In this document: positions 35,066 through 43,481 of the stretch, piece by piece
How positions within the stretch are numbered: the stretch's first letter is position 1
Layout of the letters: every line of letters starts with the position of its first letter
Assembly: GCF_029504395.1 (NCBI RefSeq)
Contig: NZ_JAQFIF010000001.1
Span: 434,001 to 498,000, forward strand
Direction of reading: 5' to 3'
Source of the DNA: Arthrobacter sp. ES3-54
GTDB taxonomy: Bacteria > Actinomycetota > Actinomycetes > Actinomycetales > Micrococcaceae
Length of the DNA stretch: 64,000 bases
Made by a program: the position numbers and the translations under genes
Notes under the pieces: model-generated
The model's database searches: none
What the model saw: the letters and a program-made list of their open reading frames with translations, nothing else
What the model was told of the DNA's origin: nothing

Positions 35066-35869
35066 ATGGAACGCGCCGTAGCCGCCCGCCTGGCCTTCAA
35101 GACCGTTGCCGAAACCAAGGTGGCTCTCGCCGTGGCCGTGGCCCGGAACGCCGGGTACGGCTCGGTCCAAGAATCGCTCACGGTGACCGCGGGAGGCGAG
35201 GACGTGCCGCTGACCGAACTCTCGGACCATCACGGCGGGCGCTTCCACTACATGGAATTCGCCGAACCCACCGAAGTGCTGGTTGAGTATTCGGCCACCG
35301 TCACAGGCTTTGCCCGGCCCGAGGAACCGGGGCTCATGGAACTGATCCGCTATGTCCGGCCCAGCCGCTACGCGGAGTCGGACCGGCTGCTGCCGACTGC
35401 CTATGCCGAATTCGGCGGGCTTCAGGGCGAAGAGCTGCTAAACGCCATCCGCAACTGGGTCTTCAGCGAACTGCGCTATGTCAGCGGATCCTCCCGGGGG
35501 ACCGACGGCGCCGTCGAAACCCTGCTGCACCGCCGCGGCGTTTGCCGCGACTTTGCCCACCTCGCCATTGCCCTGCTGCGTTCCAAGAATGTGCCGGCCC
35601 GGCTGGCCGCCGTCTACGCCCCGGGCCTGACCCCGATGGACTTCCACGCCGTGGCCGAAGCGCACATCAACGGCGCGTGGCATGTCATCGATCCGACGGG
35701 GCTGGCGCCGCGGGAGAGCATGCTGCGGATCACGGCCGGGCGGGATTCCTCGGACACCGCCTTCCTGTCCACCGTGGGCGGCAGCCTGTCCCTGAAGGAA
35801 CTCAGCGTCACCGCCGTCGTCGATGAGCTGCCGCTGGAAGACCCGGCGAAGCTCGTCGCCATCCAGTAG
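35066..35869 (+). CDS. Transglutaminase-like cysteine peptidase family protein
   Basis: The 267-residue protein has an N-terminal beta domain and a transglutaminase core with the Cys-His-Asp triad: GVCRDFAHLAIALLR (Cys near 158), FHAVAEAHINGAWHVIDPTG (His and Asp near 194-212). It is of the bacterial type seen in cytosolic proteases/peptide cross-link hydrolases rather than in true cross-linking enzymes. Not in an obvious operon. Confidence 0.82.
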   Translation: MERAVAARLAFKTVAETKVALAVAVARNAGYGSVQESLTVTAGGEDVPLTELSDHHGGRFHYMEFAEPTEVLVEYSATVTGFARPEEPGLMELIRYVRPSRYAESDRLLPTAYAEFGGLQGEELLNAIRNWVFSELRYVSGSSRGTDGAVETLLHRRGVCRDFAHLAIALLRSKNVPARLAAVYAPGLTPMDFHAVAEAHINGAWHVIDPTGLAPRESMLRITAGRDSSDTAFLSTVGGSLSLKELSVTAVVDELPLEDPAKLVAIQ

Positions 35870-35875
35870 GCAGGC

Positions 35876-36337
35876 CTAGCGCACGGCGACCGAGGCGCGG
35901 AGCTTCTCGGTCAGCCGCAGCAGCTCCTGCTGTTCGGCGGCGGAGAGGGCCGGGCCCACGAGGGCGGCAATGTCGCGCACGTGTTCCCGGCCGATCTGCT
36001 TCTGCAGGTCCCGTCCGTCATCGGTGAGCCGGATGAGGATCCCGCGGCCGTCATCGGGTGCCGGTGTCCGTTCGACCAGTCCGCGCTTCTCGAGCCGCTC
36101 CACCAGCCGGCTGAGGCTGGACTGGCTCAGCAGGACGTTGTCGTTGAGCTCGTTCAGGCGCAGCCACCCGGAGGGGCAGCGCGAGAGCGTGAACAGGACG
36201 TCGTACTCATTGAGCGCCAGGGCTTTGAACGCCGGCGCCGCCTGCAGCTTGCGCATCACCGCCACCTGGGCCCGGAACAGGGATTCCCAGGTTTCCGCGG
36301 CCAGGCGTACCGGCGATTCTGTGGTCTTGGCGGACAT
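35876..36337 (-). CDS. MarR family transcriptional regulator
   Basis: The 153-residue protein has the MarR winged helix (LNELNDNVLLSQSSLSRLVERL, then wing RTPAPDDGRGILIRLTDDGR, about residues 60-110). Its ATG overlaps the stop of the upstream LLM oxidoreductase gene by one base (TAATG), so both are in one operon. It probably autoregulates through the AT-rich palindrome upstream of that gene. Confidence 0.87.
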   Translation of the reverse strand: MSAKTTESPVRLAAETWESLFRAQVAVMRKLQAAPAFKALALNEYDVLFTLSRCPSGWLRLNELNDNVLLSQSSLSRLVERLEKRGLVERTPAPDDGRGILIRLTDDGRDLQKQIGREHVRDIAALVGPALSAAEQQELLRLTEKLRASVAVR

Positions 36338-37455
36338 TACGCGTCCTGGTTGGACTCTGCCGCGGCGTCCACGGTGCCCGCTGCCAGTGCGGCGGCCACC
36401 CGGCCGGCGTGCGTCGGCGGTTCGGGGACATGTGCGGGCTTGAGCGCGGCATATTCCTTGCGCAGCACCGGCAGCACTTCTTCGCCGAACAGATCCAGCT
36501 GTTCCAGGACGGTCTTCAGCGGCAGGCCGGCGTGGTCAATCAAGAAGAGCTGGCGCTGGTAGTCGCCGAAGTACTCCCGGAACGTCAGGGTCTTTTCGAT
36601 CACTTCCTGCGGGCTGCCCACCGTCAGCGGGGTCTGGGACGTGAAGTCCTCCAGCGAGGGGCCGTGGCCATACACCGGGGCGTTGTCGAAGTAGGGGCGG
36701 AACTCCTTGACGGCGTCCTGGGAATTCTTTCGCATGAAGAACTGGCCGCCGAGGCCCACAATGGCCTGGTCCGCCTTGCCGTGGCCGTAGTGCTCATAGC
36801 GTTCGCGGTAGAGGCCGATCAGCTGCTGGTAGTGCTCCTTGGGCCAGAAGATGTTGTTGGCGAAGAAACCGTCACCGTAGTATGCCGCCACTTCGGCGAT
36901 CTGCGGCGTGCGGATCGAACCATGCCACACGAAGGGGGCGACGCCGTCGAGCGGGCGGGGGGTGGAGGTGAAGTTCTGCAGCGGGGTGCGGTGCTTGCCG
37001 GACCAGTTGACGGTGTCCTCGTCCCAAAGGCGGCGCAGCAGGGAGTAGTTCTCGATCGCGAGTTCGATCCCGTCCTGGATGTTCTTGCCGAACCAGGGGT
37101 AGACGGGGGCGGTGTTGCCCCGGCCCAGGACCAGGTCGACGCGTCCGTCTGCGAGGTGCTGGAGCATCGCGAAGTCCTCGGCGATCTTCACCGGATCATT
37201 GGTGGTGATCAGCGTGGTGGCCGTGGAAAGGATGATGCGCTCGGTCTGGGCCGCGATGTACGCGAGCGTGGTGGTGGGGGAGGAGGAGAAGAACGGCCGG
37301 TTATGGTGCTCGCCCAGGGCATAGACGTCCATGCCGATCTCTTCGACCTTCTTGGCGATCGCCACGGACGCCTTGATGCGCTCGTGCTCCGTCGGGGTGC
37401 GTCCCGTGGTGGGGTCGGTGGTGATGTCGCTGACGCTGAATACGCCGATCTGCAT
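36337..37455 (-). CDS. LLM-class flavin-dependent oxidoreductase
   Basis: The 372-residue protein is a luciferase-like monooxygenase: MQIGVFSVSDI start, VYALGEHHNRPFFSSSP near 42, the TTLITTNDPVKIAEDFAMLQ block and RVDLVLGRGN near 110. Members use FMNH2/F420H2 and often oxidise sulfonates, alkanes or xenobiotics; the substrate is unknown. It is the first gene of a two-gene operon with a MarR repressor. Confidence 0.87.
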   Translation of the reverse strand: MQIGVFSVSDITTDPTTGRTPTEHERIKASVAIAKKVEEIGMDVYALGEHHNRPFFSSSPTTTLAYIAAQTERIILSTATTLITTNDPVKIAEDFAMLQHLADGRVDLVLGRGNTAPVYPWFGKNIQDGIELAIENYSLLRRLWDEDTVNWSGKHRTPLQNFTSTPRPLDGVAPFVWHGSIRTPQIAEVAAYYGDGFFANNIFWPKEHYQQLIGLYRERYEHYGHGKADQAIVGLGGQFFMRKNSQDAVKEFRPYFDNAPVYGHGPSLEDFTSQTPLTVGSPQEVIEKTLTFREYFGDYQRQLFLIDHAGLPLKTVLEQLDLFGEEVLPVLRKEYAALKPAHVPEPPTHAGRVAAALAAGTVDAAAESNQDA

Positions 37456-37513
37456 GATGTGCCTTTCCGTGGCCGGGGTGATCCGGGAACTGCTTCTACT
37501 ATAACCGATTTAC

Positions 37514-37525
37514 ATGCATTTGCAT
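37514..37525. promoter_or_regulatory. Candidate MarR operator overlapping the LLM gene promoter
   Basis: ATGCATTTGCAT is an inverted repeat (ATGCA/TGCAT) in the AT-rich spacer. On the minus strand it falls just upstream of TATAGT, a good -10 for the LLM-marR operon, so binding would block polymerase. Confidence 0.5.
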
Positions 37526-37664
37526 CTATCGACGGGTATAACGTCCGGGGCGGATGAATATTCCCGCACCGTTCCGGCCGGGTTTCCCGCGTGCGGGGGA
37601 GCGCGGGCCTAGGATGCAATCAATCGGCCGGTCATGAGATGCCTGCCCGCCCGGAAGGCCTCCT

Positions 37665-39116
37665 TTGCGACGTGTCGTAGCTTTTCTGTGTCTGGTAGAG
37701 CTCACCAGCGGAATCCTGCAGGGCTACTACACGCCCATCCTCACCGATATCGCCCGTCACCTGGGGATCCACGACGCCGACGTCAACTGGTTTGAGGCCG
37801 CGCAGCTCATGGTCAGTGCCCTCGCCGTGCCGGTGCTGGCCAAGCTTGGGGACATATACGGCCACCGGAAAATCCTGCTGGCTTCCACGCTGGTCACCGC
37901 CGCGGCATCCTGGGGCGTCGCGCTCGCCCCGGACTTCTGGACCTTCCTGGCCGCGTGGTCGTTCCAGGGCTTCTACGTGGTCTGGCTGCCGCTGGAAATC
38001 GCCCTGATCTTCAGCCGCGTCCATCAAATGCCCGACGGCGCCGCCCGCACTCGCCGGGCCGCCGGTGTTCTGGTCGGGGCTCTGGAGGCCGGTGTCATCG
38101 CCGGAGCGCTCGCGGCCGGCGCGCTCGTGGAAATGTTCCCCGGGCAGCTGCAGCTGGTGCTCCTGGTTCCGGCGGTGGCCGTGTCCGCGTGCTGGTTCGC
38201 CATCCGGTTCGGCGTGCCGGAGTCCCTTGAGCGCAGCGGCGGACGCGTGGACACCCGCGGCTTCACGCTGCTCGCCGTCGGACTGCTGCTCATCACCTCG
38301 GGGCTGACCTTCATGCGCCTCAACGGAGCCGGCGCGTGGTGGCCGTGGGCGCTGGTGGGAGCCGGGATCCTGGTCTTCATCCCGTTCGCGCGGTTCGAGC
38401 TGCGCGTGGCAGATCCGCTCGTGGACATCAGGATGCTGCGCGGCAAGTCCATGTGGCCGGTCCAGCTGACCGCCGGACTCTTTGGCGTCTCGGTTCTGGG
38501 CGCCCAGGCTCCGCTGTCCACCTTCGCCCGGACCGACCCCGCGCTGCACGGCTACGGCCTGGGCCTGCGCGCCGGGCAGGTGTCCATCATCATCGGCGTC
38601 TACGTGCTGGCGCTGCTCGTCGGCGCCCTGCTGTACCCGTTGGTGACCGGCCGGCTCACGCCGCGCTGGACGCTCGTGGGCGCCGCCGCACTCGTGGGCC
38701 TGGGCTACCTGCTGTTCCTGCCCTTCCATGACAGCCTCGCCGAGGCCCTGGCCAACATGGCGATCGCCGGCGTCGGCTCCGGAGCCCTCGTCGCGGCGCT
38801 GCCTTCGGCGGCCGCTGCGGCGGCGCCCCTCAACCGCACCGCGATGGCCATGGGCCTGACCAACACCACCAAGACCATCGGCGGGGCCTTCGCGTCCGCG
38901 GTGTTCGCCATCGCCCTGCTGAGCCACGTCCTGGCCGACGCCGGGGCCAGCGTGGGGGACTCCGGGCAGACCGCGGCGCCGCTCGCTGGCTACCTCACCG
39001 TATGGACCATTTGCGGGGTTACCGGACTGGCCGCGGCTGCCGCCCTGGTGCTGGTGCCCCGGCTGGCCTTCTCCGACCCCGCCGCCGTCCCACGCCTCCC
39101 GGCCGGGTCGCACTAG
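37665..39116 (+). CDS. MFS transporter with rare TTG start
   Basis: The 483-residue protein has about 12-14 hydrophobic segments and the loop motif KLGDIYGHRKILLAS near residue 63, typical of DHA-type MFS exporters. TTG 37665 is supported by GGAAGG eight bases upstream and by the lack of an in-frame ATG or GTG; it would start MRRVVAFLCLVE directly at the first TM. The substrate is unknown. Confidence 0.82.
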   Translation: MRRVVAFLCLVELTSGILQGYYTPILTDIARHLGIHDADVNWFEAAQLMVSALAVPVLAKLGDIYGHRKILLASTLVTAAASWGVALAPDFWTFLAAWSFQGFYVVWLPLEIALIFSRVHQMPDGAARTRRAAGVLVGALEAGVIAGALAAGALVEMFPGQLQLVLLVPAVAVSACWFAIRFGVPESLERSGGRVDTRGFTLLAVGLLLITSGLTFMRLNGAGAWWPWALVGAGILVFIPFARFELRVADPLVDIRMLRGKSMWPVQLTAGLFGVSVLGAQAPLSTFARTDPALHGYGLGLRAGQVSIIIGVYVLALLVGALLYPLVTGRLTPRWTLVGAAALVGLGYLLFLPFHDSLAEALANMAIAGVGSGALVAALPSAAAAAAPLNRTAMAMGLTNTTKTIGGAFASAVFAIALLSHVLADAGASVGDSGQTAAPLAGYLTVWTICGVTGLAAAAALVLVPRLAFSDPAAVPRLPAGSH

Positions 39117-39159
39117 CCGGACCCTTCCTCCTCGACTACTGACAAAGTATGTTCATACC

Positions 39160-40188
39160 GTGACGGGTAAGCGATTGCACAGACGGGGAAGAGCGGCGGC
39201 CGCGGCCGTCGTGGTGGCGATCAGTCTCCTGCTTTCGGGATGTACTGCGTCGCGGTTGGATCCTGTGAGCACTGTTGACGCGCGTACCGTGCTGGAGGAT
39301 TTCAAGTCCCGGGACATGGTGGGGCACATGCAGGCGCTGCAGCGCGTGGCCGACGCCAATGGCGGAAACCGGGCCGCCGGGACCTCCGGATATGAGGAAT
39401 CGGCCCGGTACGTCGAGGAGCAGCTGCGCGCGGCAGGGTATGAACCGGTGCGGCAGACGTTCTCCTTTCGGCGTGATGGCCGGGGCAAGGCGCGGGTGGA
39501 GTCCTTCAACATCCTCGCCGACACCGGCGGCGGGGCCGGGCACACCGTGGTGGTGGGCGCGCACCTGGACTCCGTGGAGGAGGGCCCGGGCATCAACGAC
39601 AACGCCAGCGGCGTGGCCGCGGTCCTGGAGACCGCGCGGTGGATGAAGGAGTCCGGGATCACCCCGGCCAACCGGGTCCGGTTCGCGTTCTGGGGCGGCG
39701 AAGAGGACGGGCTGTACGGGTCCCAGCACTACGTCGATGAACTGAGCCAGGCCGAGATCGGCCAGACCGCGGCGAATCTGAACGTGGACATGGCGGCCTC
39801 GCCCAACGGCGTGCGGTCCGTCCATGACGGGGACGGATCGGATTTCGGCCACGCCGGCCCGGCCGGGTCCAAGGCGATCGAGGACATCCTGTTCCGCTAC
39901 TTCCAGGAGAACGCCCTGCCCGCCGAGCCCACGCCCTTTGACGGCGGCTCCGACTACGACGCCTTCCTCTCTGCCGGCATTCCCGGCGGCGGGCTGTTCA
40001 CCGGCGATGTGGAGAAGAAGTCCCAGGCCCAGGCGCAGTCCTTTGGCGGGGCGGCCGGCAAGGTCCTCGATCCCTGTTACCACGAGGCCTGCGACACAAT
40101 CGCCAACACCAACCCGGAACTGCTCCAGGAAATGTCGGGCGCCCTGGCGTACGCCACCGTGGCCTACGCGATGGGCAAGGCCGGCTAA
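39160..40188 (+). CDS. Secreted M28-family metallo-aminopeptidase, lipoprotein
   Basis: The 342-residue protein has a lipoprotein signal (lipobox LLSGC, Cys at about 28) and an M28 di-zinc peptidase domain: GAHLDSV (His), GINDNASG (bridging Asp), FWGGEEDGLYGS (Glu pair), NLNVDM, GGSDYDAF and CYHEACDT (last His). It resembles Streptomyces aminopeptidase S. The GTG start is at 39160. It lies 477 bases upstream of the poly-amino-acid locus, same strand. Confidence 0.85.
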   Translation: MTGKRLHRRGRAAAAAVVVAISLLLSGCTASRLDPVSTVDARTVLEDFKSRDMVGHMQALQRVADANGGNRAAGTSGYEESARYVEEQLRAAGYEPVRQTFSFRRDGRGKARVESFNILADTGGGAGHTVVVGAHLDSVEEGPGINDNASGVAAVLETARWMKESGITPANRVRFAFWGGEEDGLYGSQHYVDELSQAEIGQTAANLNVDMAASPNGVRSVHDGDGSDFGHAGPAGSKAIEDILFRYFQENALPAEPTPFDGGSDYDAFLSAGIPGGGLFTGDVEKKSQAQAQSFGGAAGKVLDPCYHEACDTIANTNPELLQEMSGALAYATVAYAMGKAG

Positions 40189-40664
40189 AGGACTGCTCCC
40201 ATCCGCCCCGTCCCTGGCCGTCCCATTCGGCCCCAAGTCGGCCCCAAGCCGGGCGGCCAGGGCCTCTGCGAGTCGGGCGTTCAGGCCGTCGGCGTCCACG
40301 TTCAACGGGTGCCCCGGCGCCGGCGCTTTTTTCCAAGTAGCAGGCGCCGCCAGAGGCGTTGGACCTTCTCTGATTCGGGTAGTTAATCAGCCATTTCAGA
40401 GGAAAAAACAGGTACCCGCTACTCAGGTGCTGTGAGATTGCTGAGATTACGATAAGAAACGAATAAGCAGTCGGGCAGCGCAAGTGATCTGCCCAGTTCA
40501 CGTACAGGAAACCTCCATACGTGAATAAAATACGGGCCCGTTATACCAACGGTCAGTGCGCCAGAGATGCTGCGCTGTCTCCTTTCCGTGCCCGTCATCT
40601 AGAAAGCCTGGGCTGTGTTTACGCTCAGGAAACTTCGCTAGTCGGAAGTACGGGGCATCGACAG
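40189..40664. promoter_or_regulatory. Long 5' spacer upstream of the poly-amino acid cluster
   Basis: No convincing gene in 476 bases. The left part is GC-rich, with a GGCGCCGGCGC block running into TTTTTT at 40326-40332 that may terminate the peptidase transcript. From about 40370 the DNA becomes AT-rich (for example GAGGAAAAAACAGG at 40399, GATTACGATAAGAAACG at 40444), a likely promoter area for the cluster. A GTG at 40521 would add 48 residues to the aminotransferase but they do not look like EctB. Confidence 0.45.
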
Positions 40665-41936
40665 ATGGATATCTTCGAAAGTTTGGAGTCTGAGGTTCGC
40701 AGCTACTGCCGCAGCTGGGACACCGTGTTTGATCGCGCGGCCGGCAGCTGCCTCTACAGCGAAGACGGCAGAGAATATCTGGATTTCTTTTCCGGTGCCG
40801 GGGCGCTGAACTACGGGCACAACAACCCGGTACTGTTGCGGCCGCTGGTGGACTACCTCCTCTCGGGCTCAATCGTCCATTCGCTCGACATGAAGACGCC
40901 CGCCAAGCGGCGCTTCCTGGAAACGTTCCGGGAGTTGATCCTCAAACCGCGGAATTTGGACTACAAAGTCATGTTCCCCGGTCCGACGGGAACGAACTCC
41001 GTGGAGGCGGCCCTGAAGCTCGCACGCAAGGTCACCGGCAGGCAGCATGTGGTGAGCTTCACCAATGCATTTCACGGGATGACCCTGGGCTCACTGTCCG
41101 TTACGGGCAATTCAATGAAACGGCAGGGAGCCGGCGTTCCCCTGACGAACACCTCCAGCATGCCCTATGACGGCTTTTTCAACGGTCAGGTACCGGACTT
41201 TCTGTGGTTCCGGCAGGCCTTGGAGGACCGAGGCTCAGGACTCGACAAGCCCGCTGCGGTGATCGTGGAAACTGTCCAGGGCGAGGGTGGACTCAGGGCC
41301 GCCCGGGCGGACTGGCTACGCGGCCTTGCGGAGCTCTGCCGCCAGCACGACATCCTGCTCATCGTTGATGACGTTCAGGCCGGATGCGGACGCACCGGGA
41401 CATTTTTCAGTTTTGAGGAGGCAGGCATCACTCCTGATATCGTCTGCCTGTCGAAATCCATCTCGGGCTTTGGACTGCCTTTGTCACTGACCCTGTTCAA
41501 ACCCGAGTTGGACATCTGGAAGCCTGGCGAGCACAACGGAACATTCCGGGGGCACAACCCGGCGTTCGTCACCGGCGCGGCTGCCCTGGAGCACTACTGG
41601 CAGGACGGCGGCTTCCAGTTGAAGGTCGCAGGGCTCGTTTCGCAGTTGCACGAGGGGCTTACTCAGATCGCAGCGGGCGTCGAAGGCGCCACGGTCCGTG
41701 GCAGGGGATTGCTCGCGGGTGTCTACTACCCCGACTCCCAGACGGCGGGGAAAATTGCGGCTGAGTCGTTTGCCCGGGGCCTGCTGGTGGAAACTTCCGG
41801 CCCGGAAGGTGAGGTACTCAAGACGATGCCCGCGCTGACTATCAGCCCCGCAGATCTGCAGAAGGGACTCGATATTCTCGCTGCAGCCGCAGTGACAGTG
41901 ACCGGAGAGCCGGTGGCCTTGGGATCAACCATTTGA
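40665..41936 (+). CDS. EctB-like L-2,4-diaminobutyrate aminotransferase (class III)
   Basis: The 423-residue PLP enzyme matches the diaminobutyrate:2-oxoglutarate transaminase family in length and motifs: [18 protein letters not shown] start, [67 protein letters not shown], and the PLP lysine in [13 protein letters not shown]. EctB makes Dab from aspartate-4-semialdehyde. No ectA/ectC is present; instead an aspartokinase and a Pls-like synthetase follow, suggesting Dab is the monomer for the synthetase. Confidence 0.85.
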   Translation: MDIFESLESEVRSYCRSWDTVFDRAAGSCLYSEDGREYLDFFSGAGALNYGHNNPVLLRPLVDYLLSGSIVHSLDMKTPAKRRFLETFRELILKPRNLDYKVMFPGPTGTNSVEAALKLARKVTGRQHVVSFTNAFHGMTLGSLSVTGNSMKRQGAGVPLTNTSSMPYDGFFNGQVPDFLWFRQALEDRGSGLDKPAAVIVETVQGEGGLRAARADWLRGLAELCRQHDILLIVDDVQAGCGRTGTFFSFEEAGITPDIVCLSKSISGFGLPLSLTLFKPELDIWKPGEHNGTFRGHNPAFVTGAAALEHYWQDGGFQLKVAGLVSQLHEGLTQIAAGVEGATVRGRGLLAGVYYPDSQTAGKIAAESFARGLLVETSGPEGEVLKTMPALTISPADLQKGLDILAAAAVTVTGEPVALGSTI

Positions 41937-42014
41937 GGATCCGTACAGAGGGCAGAGACGGCTCACAGGGGCCAGTACCGCTTGCAAGAATCGAAGTAGA
42001 TTTCGGGGAGAGAA

Positions 42015-43466
42015 ATGGGTACCCGCAAGGAAACAGATCTTAACGACAGTGATCTAGCGGAAACCGACCGGGCGATTCGCCCGGGAAGTGTCATCGTACA
42101 AAAATTTGGTGGTTCATCCCTGGCGGACGCCGCGGGTATTCTCCGGGCAGCCGAGCGGATAGCAAAAACGCGGACCAACGGCTACCGGGTCGTAGCGGTG
42201 GTGTCCGCCATGGGGGACACCACAGATGAACTATGCGACCTTGCAGCGGAAGTTTCCGCTCGGCCGCTGGCTGTGGACCTTGACGCCCTCCTGAGCATCG
42301 GCGAACTTGTGTCCTCGGCACTGTTGGCGATCGCACTGGCTGATCTTGGCCAGTTGCCCCGCACCTTTACCGGTAGTGCAGCCGGCCTCATTACCGACAG
42401 CATCCACGGCAAGGCACACATTACTGATGTCAGGCCGGACCGAGTCCGCAATAGTTTGAACCGTGGTGAAGTGCCCATCGTGGCAGGATTCCAGGGCAGG
42501 ACGCAGAAGCGGAACAGGGTCACCACCCTCGGTCGCGGCGGCTCGGATCTCACCGCGGTGGCGCTGGCCGCAGCACTCGGGGCCGATATTTGCGAAATCT
42601 ACACAGACGTCGACGGCGTCTACACCGCGGACCCGCGGGTGGTCCCGACAGCGCGAAAGATCGATGTTCTCTCGAGCGAGGAAATGCTTGAGTTCGCGGC
42701 CTCCGGGTGCAAAGTGCTGCATCTGCGGTGTGTCGAATATGCCCGCCGGTTCGGTATTCCGATCCACGTGAGGTCTTCATTCGTGCCGGAGCCTGGGACG
42801 TTGATCCTGCCTGGCCTTGACCGTCATCCAGTCCTCCAGCCCGCAAGGGAGCAACCGGAAGTGACCGGCGTGGCCGGGGTCAACTCGGCTTCGAAAATCA
42901 CAGTTGTTGGAATTCCTGACCAGCCGGACAGCATGGCGCGCATCCTGCACGTCCTCTCGCGTTCGGGAGCGCACGTCCAGGCAATTGTCCAGAATACGGC
43001 CGGCCCGGGCTCGAAGCGTGCCGACGTCGCCCTGATCGTCCCGGCAGCCCATGCGGGCACCGCCATGGCGGTGCTGGATGCTGAAAAAGGAACAATTGGT
43101 TTTCAGGGTTTGCAGCACGACAGCGAGGTGGGCAGGGTGTCCATCACCGGGCTGGGTATGCGCTCTTCCCCCGAAATTTTCTGCACCTTTCTCAAGGCCC
43201 TGTCGGACGCCAACGTGGACCTCGATCTCTTCGACATATCCGAGACCTCCGTCGGGGCCGTCACGCCCGCCCACCGGCTCGCTGACGCCGAGAAGGCTGT
43301 TCGACGGGCATTCGGCATGGCCCCGGCGGGCGAGGACGCGATGGTGGGTCATGAGGACCCCCTGATGTCCACCGTTGGCCCGCCGGTCGAGACGTGGGTG
43401 GCGATTTCTGGCCAGGATATGACCCCTGTCCCGCAGGACGACAGAACTGTGGCACGTCACTTCTAG
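42015..43466 (+). CDS. Aspartokinase dedicated to the poly-amino acid cluster
   Basis: The 483-residue enzyme has KFGGSSLADAAG near residue 29, TLGRGGSDLTAVALA near 175, YTDVDGVYTADPR near 195, and two ACT regulatory domains after about 290 (ITVVGIPDQPDSMARILHVL; VSITGLGMRSSPEIF). It phosphorylates aspartate, the first step to aspartate semialdehyde, the EctB substrate. In the first ACT domain the usual QN-V-S segment reads QNTAG, altering residues where feedback-resistant aspartokinases often differ. A 15-residue hydrophilic leader precedes the usual start. Confidence 0.87.
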   Translation: MGTRKETDLNDSDLAETDRAIRPGSVIVQKFGGSSLADAAGILRAAERIAKTRTNGYRVVAVVSAMGDTTDELCDLAAEVSARPLAVDLDALLSIGELVSSALLAIALADLGQLPRTFTGSAAGLITDSIHGKAHITDVRPDRVRNSLNRGEVPIVAGFQGRTQKRNRVTTLGRGGSDLTAVALAAALGADICEIYTDVDGVYTADPRVVPTARKIDVLSSEEMLEFAASGCKVLHLRCVEYARRFGIPIHVRSSFVPEPGTLILPGLDRHPVLQPAREQPEVTGVAGVNSASKITVVGIPDQPDSMARILHVLSRSGAHVQAIVQNTAGPGSKRADVALIVPAAHAGTAMAVLDAEKGTIGFQGLQHDSEVGRVSITGLGMRSSPEIFCTFLKALSDANVDLDLFDISETSVGAVTPAHRLADAEKAVRRAFGMAPAGEDAMVGHEDPLMSTVGPPVETWVAISGQDMTPVPQDDRTVARHF

Positions 43467-43481
43467 CGAAGGAGCTAAAGG

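Noticed and set aside
40521..40664. N-terminal extension of the aminotransferase from GTG 40521
   Set aside because: The 48 added residues show no EctB similarity, and starting at ATG 40665 gives the family's normal length.
40665..43466. Ectoine biosynthesis operon
   Set aside because: Only an ectB-like gene and an aspartokinase are present; no ectA acetyltransferase or ectC synthase is adjacent, and a Pls-like synthetase follows.
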